A program made the translations under genes and the position numbers. From Firmicutes bacterium UBA6113 (GTDB lineage: Bacteria; Bacillota; Clostridia; Tissierellales; Sedimentibacteraceae), in contig DIWF01000031.1 in assembly GCA_002422545.1 (NCBI GenBank), forward strand, positions 1 through 37,071: a stretch of 37,071 nt of DNA. Reading direction: 5' to 3'. Within the stretch, counting starts at the first letter, position 1. The number at the start of each line of letters is the position of its first letter. Of the stretch, positions 25,255 through 32,605 are shown piece after piece. The notes beneath the pieces are model-generated. The model saw only the letters and a list, made by a program, of their open reading frames with translations, searched no databases and was not told the origin of the DNA.

Positions 25255-25726
25255 ATGGAGAAAATTATTAAAATAGGTACCGTAACAATTGGACAGTCTC
25301 CAAGGATAGACATTACAAGTGAAATTGCTCCTATGCTTGGAGAAAAGTTCAAGTTGTTTGAAAAAGGTGCTTTAGATAATCTGACTGCTGAATACATTCT
25401 TGAAAATATTGCACCGAAAAACAATGAAGATGTCTTGGTAAGCCGTATGAAAGACGGGACTCAGGTGAGAATCGACAAAAATAAAATAATTCATCTCATA
25501 CAGGAGAAAATTCATGAATTTGATGAAATGGAAGTTGACATTATAGTGCTTTTATGTAATGAGAAATTTCCTGAATTTGAGCACAAAACATTGCTTTTCA
25601 AGCCGGAGGAAATTGGAATGTCTTGGTTATTCATCAGAGATGAAAGAAGTAGTCATGAGAGAAGTAAACAAGCCTGTACTATTAACAAGAATCATAATTT
25701 TTAAAATAGTACAGGAAATGTTTTAA
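25255..25726 (+). pseudogene. decayed aroM with an internal deletion
   Basis: Residues 1-125 follow the AroM family closely (IGTVTIGQSPRIDIT, MKDGTQV, FPEFEHKTLLF), like the fused AroM domain at 14875. The frame then runs into unrelated sequence and stops at 25704, giving 149 residues against about 220 expected. From about 25612 another frame encodes an AroM C-terminus (ECLGYSSEMKE...NKPVLLTR) ending at TAA 25724-25726, similar to the fusion's DCMGYTAAMKD...GKKVFLPR. About 65-70 residues between the two are missing. This is a deletion plus frame change, so the protein is probably inactive. A promoter and good ribosome site remain. Confidence 0.75.
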
Positions 25727-25754
25727 TTAAATATAGTAGATTATTATTTAAATA

Positions 25755-25803
25755 AATGAAGAGAATTTTGCATGGCAAAATTCCCTCTTTCATTCTTAAT
25801 TAT
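25755..25803. repeat. dispersed palindrome, copy 2; terminator between aroM remnant and permease
   Basis: GAATTTTGC (25763-25771) and GCAAAATTC (25775-25783) form a perfect stem extended by partly pairing GAAGA/CTCTTTC flanks. Read on the minus strand it shares its stem and lead-in with the repeat at 13638-13688. It ends the permease transcript on the minus strand or the aroM remnant on the plus. Confidence 0.6.
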
Positions 25804-27171
25804 TTATAGTATTATCATGGATATTGCTATTGCCGCAGCTATGCCGCACAGAACAGGTATGAGGTTTCTTCTTGCAAGGTCTTGAGGGTTTACATTGCAT
25901 ATTGCAGCAACAGGAATAACAGCCCAAGGAATCACTGTTCCGCCGTCAAACCACACAGTGATTACCTGACCAAGAGCAGCAAGACCTGCCATATTTATAT
26001 CTATTACATTTGAAAATGTGTATGCCAGTGTTCCTACAATTGGAAGACCTGAGAATCCAGAACCGTCAAGTCCTGTGATTATGGATACTGCAGACTGGGT
26101 CAAAACTGTAGAGAGCTTTGTCATCTGAACATTTTCTGAAAGGAATATGCTGATTTCATTCAATATACCTGGGGCTCCTTCGCCGAAAACTGCCGTTGCT
26201 CCTCCTTGGTTTCCAAGGAAGAAAAATCCTCCTATGAATATAACCGGTGCAAATACTGTTATTCCGAAAGAGAATCCTTTCTTGATATAGTCAACCGTGA
26301 TTTCAAGTCCATCCTTTAGATTAAAGCTTGTAAGCACTGTTACCAGCATTATGATGATTGCTGTTCCACCTACGAGAGCTGTGGCGTCTCCTCCTGCAAG
26401 TTTTAGTTTTAACATTGCTACAATGTCAAGTATGAATGCCAGAGCAGTGAGTATGGCAATTGCTTTTGCTGACTTTCCCGGAACCTTAGCTTCTGAAGCT
26501 TCCATTTCATCTTCGTGAACATAAAGCTGAGGATTTTTCTTCAAATCTCTTTTCATCATTAGAAATGCAACTGCAACGGTCACTACAGACATGGTGAGCC
26601 ATATAGGCACAGAAGCGGAAATTATTTCCGTAACATCTACTCCTGCTCCTGCAGCAGTTATTGATGGAGCTCCTTGAATGAAGAAGTCACTGGATAGTGC
26701 AATGCCGTGCCCGAACAGGTTCATGGCTACAGCTGCATATATAGCAGGAAGACCTGCTTTTAGTGCTGCCGGAAGCAGTACAGCTCCAACAAGAGGTACT
26801 GCCGGGCTGGGCCACACAAGCCATGAAATGATCATCATGGTTATGCCTATTGCCCAAAATGCCATGGACTGATTTACCATCACCTTTTTAATAGGAGACA
26901 TAATCAAGACGTCAGCCCCTACTTCCTGCAGTGCCTTTGACATTGCAACCACAAGGGAAATAATAACAATAATACCCCAAAATTCATTGCCCGCATAAAT
27001 GAGAGTGTTGAAAATTGACTGAACAGCCACAACAATACTGCCGGAATAAAGGTAACCCATTGCGAAAATGCCGATTATGCAAGGAATAACAATATCCTTT
27101 TTCATGAGCATGATAACCAGGATGATGACAACCATCACCATATACAGATAGTGCATTGAAGTTAAAACCAT
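25804..27171 (-). CDS. polytopic permease, substrate unknown
   Basis: A 455-residue integral membrane protein with about 12 hydrophobic segments arranged in two halves around a charged cytosolic loop (about 210-235, rich in K and E). The layout and motifs such as GHGIALSSDFFIQGAP and TGLDGSGFSGLPIVG resemble the ion-transporter superfamily of carboxylate or gluconate-type carriers, but I do not recognise the exact family. It lies 19 bases downstream of a P-loop ATPase gene and has an AGGAGG ribosome site. Location inside the PucR-linked cluster suggests it moves a substrate or product of the same pathway. Confidence 0.65.
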   Translation of the reverse strand: MVLTSMHYLYMVMVVIILVIMLMKKDIVIPCIIGIFAMGYLYSGSIVVAVQSIFNTLIYAGNEFWGIIVIISLVVAMSKALQEVGADVLIMSPIKKVMVNQSMAFWAIGITMMIISWLVWPSPAVPLVGAVLLPAALKAGLPAIYAAVAMNLFGHGIALSSDFFIQGAPSITAAGAGVDVTEIISASVPIWLTMSVVTVAVAFLMMKRDLKKNPQLYVHEDEMEASEAKVPGKSAKAIAILTALAFILDIVAMLKLKLAGGDATALVGGTAIIIMLVTVLTSFNLKDGLEITVDYIKKGFSFGITVFAPVIFIGGFFFLGNQGGATAVFGEGAPGILNEISIFLSENVQMTKLSTVLTQSAVSIITGLDGSGFSGLPIVGTLAYTFSNVIDINMAGLAALGQVITVWFDGGTVIPWAVIPVAAICNVNPQDLARRNLIPVLCGIAAAIAISMIIL

Positions 27172-27190
27172 AAAAAAACCTCCTTGAATT

Positions 27191-28255
27191 TTATGTATGT
27201 TTTGAAATTACGGTGTTGAAGCATTCATCTGCTCCTTTGAAGTCCATGCTGTTAACATAAAAAATTTCAAGAAGTTCATGAGCCTTTTTGGTGGCTGACA
27301 ATTTTTCCAGGGCATTTTTAATAAGCATGTCATGCATGTGGAGGTTGTTTTCAATTTCTGAAATGCGGGTCTTGATGCTTTCAGTGTCCATAATGAGATG
27401 CATGTCAAAAACTTCGTCATAATGTACGCTCATGCTTGTTTCTGTACTCATGATAAAAAGATTTTTTTCGGGAATAAAGAGATGCTGAAGTCTGGTTGGG
27501 TCAAGTGGTCTGAAGAAACATTCTGTATCCAAGCCTTTGTCTGAGGCTTCCTCTACTATTGCCTTTAAAAACAATGATGTGTAATTTGTGTCTTCTCCAA
27601 CTAATGCCCAGATTATTTTGCCGCTTGAAAGAGAAGGGGTGTAGCTTACGTATCCGGCGGAAGTGTAACTTTCAGCAAAAAGCTTTCTCACTTTGCCTTT
27701 TTTGGAGCTTCGTTGAGCATCTTGGAACAACATTTCCTTTGCTTTGTTTACAAGATTGTTGAATTCATCCTGATTCATGTATTGGTCATAAATAGAATTT
27801 ATTTCTTCTGATATGATTCCGGCAGCTTCAAGATACCTGTAGGCGCTTTTGTAGAGATTTGATTTGTTTTTTATGAGCTGCATTATTTGTGCTTTGTGCT
27901 TTTCGAGAGAACTTTTGTCTAGATAAATACCCAAATTAATTATTTCGTCAACTGCTCCCGGAATGGATGGATCAACAGTGTGAGGAGCTGTGCCGTCAAG
28001 CAGCGAAATTTTAAGTTCTGGAATCACAACGCCGTCAAGGCTTTCGCTGTCGCTGGAGCAATGAACAAATTCTGCCGAGTAACCTTTATTAAGCATCTCA
28101 TGAGCAAATTTCTTCATGAATGTGCTTTTGCCCACACCAGGCCCTCCCTTTAAAATGTAAATGTGTCTTGCTTCATCGGTTTTCATAATATAATCAAAGT
28201 AACTGAAAAAACCATGCGACGTATTGTTGCCTGCAAAAAAATGCTTTTCCTTCAA
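27191..28255 (-). CDS. PRK06851-type P-loop ATPase
   Basis: A 354-residue soluble NTPase with Walker A GGPGVGKST at 37-45 and, immediately after it, a helix typical of nucleotide kinases. The second half (from about 190) looks like a degenerate repeat of the same fold. Proteins of this type in Firmicutes are annotated only as ATPase or nucleotide kinase and have no known role. Translation probably starts at TTG 28255, 7 bases after GGGAGG; no better ATG is near. It is the first gene of a two-gene operon with the permease. Its function is unknown; regulation or energisation of the permease is only a guess. Confidence 0.7.
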   Translation of the reverse strand: MKEKHFFAGNNTSHGFFSYFDYIMKTDEARHIYILKGGPGVGKSTFMKKFAHEMLNKGYSAEFVHCSSDSESLDGVVIPELKISLLDGTAPHTVDPSIPGAVDEIINLGIYLDKSSLEKHKAQIMQLIKNKSNLYKSAYRYLEAAGIISEEINSIYDQYMNQDEFNNLVNKAKEMLFQDAQRSSKKGKVRKLFAESYTSAGYVSYTPSLSSGKIIWALVGEDTNYTSLFLKAIVEEASDKGLDTECFFRPLDPTRLQHLFIPEKNLFIMSTETSMSVHYDEVFDMHLIMDTESIKTRISEIENNLHMHDMLIKNALEKLSATKKAHELLEIFYVNSMDFKGADECFNTVISKHT

Positions 28256-28312
28256 ATGAATACCTCCCTACATAGACTAATGTTGTATTATATGAAAGAG
28301 AAGAAATAATGT

Positions 28313-28340
28313 TAAAAAAAAGAAACCAGAACCGGTTTCT
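28313..28340 (-). terminator. orphan terminator upstream of the ATPase-permease operon
   Basis: On the minus strand AGAAACC and GGTTTCT (within 28321-28340) form a 7-bp stem followed by a run of T. No minus-strand gene lies upstream, only the divergent topB. A second possible stem (GCCTTTT at 28344-28350, AAAAGGC at 28366-28372) precedes it. This may be an attenuator in a leader or the end of a small RNA. Confidence 0.5.
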
Positions 28341-28474
28341 TCTGCCTTTTGTTTTTTGAAGGGGAAAAAGGCTATATCCGTATGTAGGAAATATCGTAAG
28401 GTTGATGAGTCATAAATAATTGTGCAAGTAAGCTTCTTTGTAAAAAAAGAAAGGACATGAAGACGGTTTTATGC

Positions 28475-28480
28475 TATAAT
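28475..28480 (+). promoter_or_regulatory. -10 element of topB
   Basis: TATAAT 35 bases before the topB ATG; the -35 is poor. The rest of the 259-base divergent gap shows only the hairpins described on the minus strand. Confidence 0.45.
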
Positions 28481-28514
28481 TATCAGGCAAAGCAATAAAA
28501 AAGGAAGAATTTGT

Positions 28515-30644
28515 ATGAAATTGATAGTTACTGAAAAACCGTCAGTGGCAAAAGACATTGCCAGGGTTTTGAACATAAACCGTTCAAGAGACGGCTATAT
28601 AGAAAGCCAGGATTACAAAATAACATGGTGTGTAGGACATTTGATTCAGCTTTCATACCCGGAAGAATATGATCCGAAATATAAAAGCTGGAATGTAAAT
28701 GACCTGCCTATTTTCCCAAGGCAATTTAAATACATGGTTAATCCTTCCACGGAAAAACAATTTGAAACAGTAAAAAGGCTAATGCTTGACGACAGCATCG
28801 ATGAAATAATATGCGCAACCGATGCCGGCCGCGAGGGGCAGCTCATATTTGGTTATGTCTATGTGAATGCAGGCTGCAGCAAGCCTGTCAGAAGACTTTG
28901 GATAAGCAGCATGACTGATGAGGCAATTCTTGAAGGATTCAAGGACCTGAAAGACAACAAGGAATATTTTGCTCTTTACCAGTCTGCAAAGGCACGTTCA
29001 GAGGCGGACTGGCTTGTGGGAATAAACGCTACAAGGCTTTTCACGGTTAAGTACAACCAGATGCTAACCATAGGAAGGGTTCAGACGCCAACATTGTCAC
29101 TTATAGTGTTAAGACAGAAGGAAATCGACGAGTTTGTTTCTCAGCCTTTTTATGAGGTGGCTGCAGACTGCGAAATGTTTACTGCCACTTGGTTTAACAA
29201 GGATGGCACAAGAATAGATGAATTGGAAAAGGCCGAGGAAATTGCAGCAAGGTGTCAGAACAAGGAAGCGACTGTCACAAAGCTTCAGACGAAAAGAGCT
29301 ACAGTTGAAAGGCCATTATTGTACGACCTGACAGAGCTGCAGAGGGACGGAAACAGAAGATACGGTTATTCTGCTGAACAGACCCTTGATGCAGCCCAGA
29401 ACCTTTACGAGAAATACAAGCTTGCAACCTATCCAAGAACAGATTCCAGGTACCTGACAAAGGACATGAAGACAAAATTAACTGATCTTCTTCAGAACAT
29501 TAAACAAGGATGGAAAGGCTCCGAATACTGCGTAGACAAGGTATTAAAACAAAAGATCAACGCTGACAAGAGAGTAATTGACGACTCAAAAGTTACGGAC
29601 CATCACGCAATAATAGTTACACCTAATATCAGGACAGTTTCAAACATCAAGCTTCCTGAAAGAGAAGAAAATATACTCAGACTCATTGTTGCCAGATTCA
29701 TTGCCGTACTTGACAGGAAGCAGGAATTTGACCAGACGGACATTGAACTTAAAATTGAAATAGACAAGTTCAAGGCAAGAGGAAAAAAAGTTGTCATACC
29801 GGGTTGGAAGGAAGTAGAAGACATAATGCTTGGCAAGGTGAAGGAAGATTCAGAGGACAAGGAAATAACAACAAATCTTAACCTCAACGACAAGATTATG
29901 CCCAAGGAAGTGAAGGTGGTAACAAAAAAAACCTCCCCTCCGAAACCATACACGGAAGCAACTCTCCTGACTGCTATGGAAACAGCAGGAAAGCAGATAG
30001 AAGACGAGAAGCTAAGGGAAGAAATGAAGTCCATAGGGCTGGGTACTCCTGCAACAAGAGCTGGAATAATAGAAAAGCTAATAGCTGTTGGGTACATTAA
30101 AAGAAATAAAAAAAATCTGGTTCCTACTCAAAATGGAATACAGCTCATTGAAATCGTACATGAAAAACTAAAAAAGCCGGACCTCACAGGGGAATGGGAA
30201 AGTGAACTTGGAAAAATCGCACAAAAAAAAGCATCCTCAAAGGACTTCATAGTAGACATAAAAAAATATGTAGCTGAAATAATAAAGGAAGGAAAATTAA
30301 GTTCTGCAAAAAATGTGAACTTTGAAAATACAGGCAGCAAAAAGAAAAGCAATGCTATAGGTATATGCCCCCGCTGTGGCAGAGAAGTTTATGAAAGCAA
30401 AAAAAATTTTTTCTGCACAGGATATAAAAATTTTCCTTCTTGCAAATTTTCCATATGGAAGAATGACAAGGTTCTGCAAGAAAACGGCATTATACTGACA
30501 AGTAAGAATGTTCAGGAACTTCTGAAAAATAAGGAAACTGCTGTAAAGGCAGCAAAAGAAGGACAGAAAATTGATTTGATCCTGAAGATGGCTGACAACG
30601 GCTACAGAATTGATTTTACCATTGAAAACAAGCAGCTAACATAA
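28515..30644 (+). CDS. topB: DNA topoisomerase III
   Basis: A 709-residue type IA topoisomerase that cuts one strand through a 5'-phosphotyrosine and decatenates DNA. The N-terminal Toprim domain shows EKPSVAKDIA and DAGREGQ. The catalytic tyrosine is Y306 in TYPRTDSRYL. A four-cysteine zinc ribbon at the C-terminus (C618, C621, C634, C643) resembles topoisomerase I-type fingers. An AAGGAAG site precedes ATG. Such enzymes occur on mobile elements as well as chromosomes, but nothing mobile adjoins this copy, so a chromosomal gene is favoured. Confidence 0.95.
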   Translation: MKLIVTEKPSVAKDIARVLNINRSRDGYIESQDYKITWCVGHLIQLSYPEEYDPKYKSWNVNDLPIFPRQFKYMVNPSTEKQFETVKRLMLDDSIDEIICATDAGREGQLIFGYVYVNAGCSKPVRRLWISSMTDEAILEGFKDLKDNKEYFALYQSAKARSEADWLVGINATRLFTVKYNQMLTIGRVQTPTLSLIVLRQKEIDEFVSQPFYEVAADCEMFTATWFNKDGTRIDELEKAEEIAARCQNKEATVTKLQTKRATVERPLLYDLTELQRDGNRRYGYSAEQTLDAAQNLYEKYKLATYPRTDSRYLTKDMKTKLTDLLQNIKQGWKGSEYCVDKVLKQKINADKRVIDDSKVTDHHAIIVTPNIRTVSNIKLPEREENILRLIVARFIAVLDRKQEFDQTDIELKIEIDKFKARGKKVVIPGWKEVEDIMLGKVKEDSEDKEITTNLNLNDKIMPKEVKVVTKKTSPPKPYTEATLLTAMETAGKQIEDEKLREEMKSIGLGTPATRAGIIEKLIAVGYIKRNKKNLVPTQNGIQLIEIVHEKLKKPDLTGEWESELGKIAQKKASSKDFIVDIKKYVAEIIKEGKLSSAKNVNFENTGSKKKSNAIGICPRCGREVYESKKNFFCTGYKNFPSCKFSIWKNDKVLQENGIILTSKNVQELLKNKETAVKAAKEGQKIDLILKMADNGYRIDFTIENKQLT

Positions 30645-30810
30645 TTAGAATGCAGGAAGTACAGTGATTCTTGCAGAAAAACATGAATAAAACAACTATA
30701 ACAGCAAAAAAGAGCAAATAAAAGTTACAAGGATGATTATGAACACTTTTTGCTGAATATAAAAAAATATTAATGATTTGTCCCATAAATGAATAATTTT
30801 GAGGATTATG

Positions 30811-30816
30811 TATAAT
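30811..30816 (+). promoter_or_regulatory. -10 element upstream of oadB
   Basis: TATAAT lies about 60 bases before the oadB start in the 229-base gap after topB. A weak stem at 30651-30675 has no T-run, and no clear topB terminator is visible. Nothing else is seen in the gap. Confidence 0.4.
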
Positions 30817-30873
30817 TGCTTATTGAAGTTATTTATATTAGAATACACAAGAATAAACAAAAAGGAGCGGAAA

Positions 30874-32013
30874 ATGGAATTTTTAACTAATGGTATTACT
30901 CAGGTTACTTGGCAGCAAATTTTAATGTGGATTATAGGTGGCACTCTAATTTACTTGGCAATTGCAAAGGAACTTGAACCAGCCCTGTTGCTGCCCATGG
31001 GATTTGGAGCAATTTTGGTTAACATACCAAGTTCAGGCGTGTTAAATCAGACTTTACAAGGAATTGGGGAAGTACAGGGAATAATAGATTGGCTTTTTGA
31101 AGTAGGAATAGAAGCTTCTGAAATGATGCCACTCTTATTGTTTATAGGAATTGGAGCCATGATTGACTTCGGACCACTTTTGTCAAACCCAAGGCTTCTG
31201 CTTTTCGGGGCGGCAGCTCAGTTCGGAATTTTTGCTACAGTTACTGTTGCAACGCTTCTGGGATTTTCTCTCACGGATGCTGCAGCCATAGGAATCATAG
31301 GAGCAGCTGACGGTCCTACATCAATTTTGGTTTCGCAGGTTTTAAAGAGCAACTTCATAGGGCCTATAGCAGTGGCGGCATACTCATACATGGCGCTGGT
31401 GCCAATAATACAGCCCTTTGCAATAAAAATATGCACTACAGAAAAAGACCGCAAAATAAGAATGAAATACAATCCAAAAAGCGTTTCAAGGATGACAAGA
31501 CTTTTGTTCCCAATAGTTGTAACATTGATTGCAGGTTTGGTTGCACCGGCATCCATTTCTCTGGTAGGATTCCTGATGTTTGGAAACCTCATAAGAGAAT
31601 GCGGAGTGCTTAGATCACTTTCTGAAACAGCTCAAAAAGATTTGGTAAACCTCATTACATTGCTTTTGGGACTTACAATTTCAGCAAGCATGAAGGCTGA
31701 ATATTTCGTTACAAAGGAGACATTGTTAATAATGGTCCTGGGCCTGCTGGCATTTGTGTTTGATACAATCGCAGGAGCATTGTTTGCTAAGTTCCTGAAT
31801 TTGTTCCTGAAGGAAAAAATAAATCCAATGGTTGGTGCTGCAGGAATATCTGCATTCCCAATGTCATCAAGAGTTATTCAGAAGATGGGTCTTGAAGCAG
31901 ACTCTCAAAATCACCTTTTGATGCATGCTGTAGGAGCTAATGTATCAGGACAAATTGCTTCAGTTATAGCCGGCGGCGTAATAATAGGTCTTGTACCGGC
32001 ACTGTTGTTGTAG
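30874..32013 (+). CDS. oadB: sodium-pump decarboxylase beta subunit
   Basis: A 379-residue membrane protein (about 9-11 segments) that exports Na+ using energy from biotin-dependent decarboxylation of oxaloacetate, malonyl-, methylmalonyl- or glutaconyl-CoA. The GAADGPTSI motif with D146 matches the essential aspartate region of OadB. An upstream in-frame TTG at 30799 would add 25 residues, but ATG at 30874 is chosen because AAAGGAG lies 6 bases before it and the family starts here. The next gene looks like a tiny gamma subunit. No alpha (carboxyltransferase) or biotin-carrier gene is in the window, so the substrate is undetermined. Confidence 0.93.
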   Translation: MEFLTNGITQVTWQQILMWIIGGTLIYLAIAKELEPALLLPMGFGAILVNIPSSGVLNQTLQGIGEVQGIIDWLFEVGIEASEMMPLLLFIGIGAMIDFGPLLSNPRLLLFGAAAQFGIFATVTVATLLGFSLTDAAAIGIIGAADGPTSILVSQVLKSNFIGPIAVAAYSYMALVPIIQPFAIKICTTEKDRKIRMKYNPKSVSRMTRLLFPIVVTLIAGLVAPASISLVGFLMFGNLIRECGVLRSLSETAQKDLVNLITLLLGLTISASMKAEYFVTKETLLIMVLGLLAFVFDTIAGALFAKFLNLFLKEKINPMVGAAGISAFPMSSRVIQKMGLEADSQNHLLMHAVGANVSGQIASVIAGGVIIGLVPALLL

Positions 32014-32022
32014 GAGGTTTGT

Positions 32023-32145
32023 ATGGACATAGATGTTATAAAATCATTAGAACTCATGGGAATGGGAATGGCCGCAATATTTTTTGTAATAATAGTGATA
32101 TATGCAGCTGTAAATTTAATGTTAAAATGGACTAGCGAGAAATAA
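32023..32145 (+). CDS. 40-residue OadG-like membrane peptide
   Basis: A short gene of 40 codons directly after oadB (9 bases) with a GGAGG site. A single membrane span (about 17-36) follows the IKSLELMGMGM start, which resembles the opening of decarboxylase gamma subunits (OadG), and the chain ends in a basic tail. Gamma subunits anchor alpha to beta and are usually 80-120 residues with a His-rich tail that binds zinc; this one lacks all of that. Short gamma forms exist in some families, so it is probably a minimal gamma. Moderate certainty. Confidence 0.6.
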   Translation: MDIDVIKSLELMGMGMAAIFFVIIVIYAAVNLMLKWTSEK

Positions 32146-32190
32146 TACAATATTAATTAAAAGATTAATTAATCGGGGAAGGATGACTAA

Positions 32191-32583
32191 ATGAAAAGCA
32201 ACAGAAAATTTGCAGCCATAATGATTTTAGTCATTATGGCCTCGATTTTTATTTTACAGTTTAAAAACAACCAAAAATTAGATACTGACAGTCAAAACAA
32301 CATAGAAATGTATGCTGAAACGGAAAGCATAAGCATATTGGAGGAAGAGTCGGCTCAAAACGAGAATTCTCACATCTTCAAAGCAAGCAGCAATTTCATG
32401 TTCAGCATGTTCAAGACGTATATTTTGGTAAATGTGTGCCTGAATGCAAGTATTTATAAACACAAACATTCATCAGTCATAAGCGAAATCTGCAGGCTGT
32501 TCAACTACAGCGTGTTTGTGGTATTTTACGCAAATAAGAGTGACGGCAAAAAAAGGATGAAGCGTGAAATCATAACAACATAA
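32191..32583 (+). CDS. unknown 130-residue single-span membrane protein upstream of secD
   Basis: I do not recognise this protein. It has an N-terminal membrane anchor or signal (about 7-24), an acidic stretch (about 30-60, E/D/N/S rich), a hydrophobic segment near 65-85 and a basic tail (SDGKKRMKREIITT). It lies in the oadB-oadG-secD line, 22 bases before the secD start and 45 after the gamma-like gene, with its own GGGAAGG site. A perfect 10-bp hairpin (32215-32240) is located in its fifth-to-tenth codon region or just beyond. The position resembles arrest or monitor peptides that sit before secretion genes, but no known arrest motif is visible. Confidence 0.55.
   Translation: MKSNRKFAAIMILVIMASIFILQFKNNQKLDTDSQNNIEMYAETESISILEEESAQNENSHIFKASSNFMFSMFKTYILVNVCLNASIYKHKHSSVISEICRLFNYSVFVVFYANKSDGKKRMKREIITT
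32215..32240 (+). repeat. perfect 10-bp hairpin inside the unknown membrane gene
   Basis: GCCATAATGA (32215-32224) and TCATTATGGC (32231-32240) are separated by TTTTAG. The hairpin begins 25 bases after the ATG and could slow translation initiation or be a protein-binding site. Confidence 0.45.
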
Positions 32584-32605
32584 TAAAATAAATCAGGAGG
32601 AAACA

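Noticed and set aside
28256..28514. Search for a riboswitch or T-box in the ATPase/topB gap
   Set aside because: No T-box sequence and no known riboswitch core could be recognised on either strand; kept only as an unexplained hairpin pair.
28515..30644. topB as a sign of an integrated conjugative element
   Set aside because: No relaxase, integrase, coupling protein or attachment repeat is nearby; neighbours are ordinary chromosomal genes.
30799..30873. Upstream TTG start for oadB
   Set aside because: The extra residues do not resemble the family and there is no ribosome site, whereas ATG 30874 has AAAGGAG at ideal spacing.
32146..32605. Search for the six-cysteine SCIFF peptide often found near secDF in Clostridia
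   Set aside because: No small cysteine-rich ORF or radical-SAM maturase gene is present between oadB and secD.
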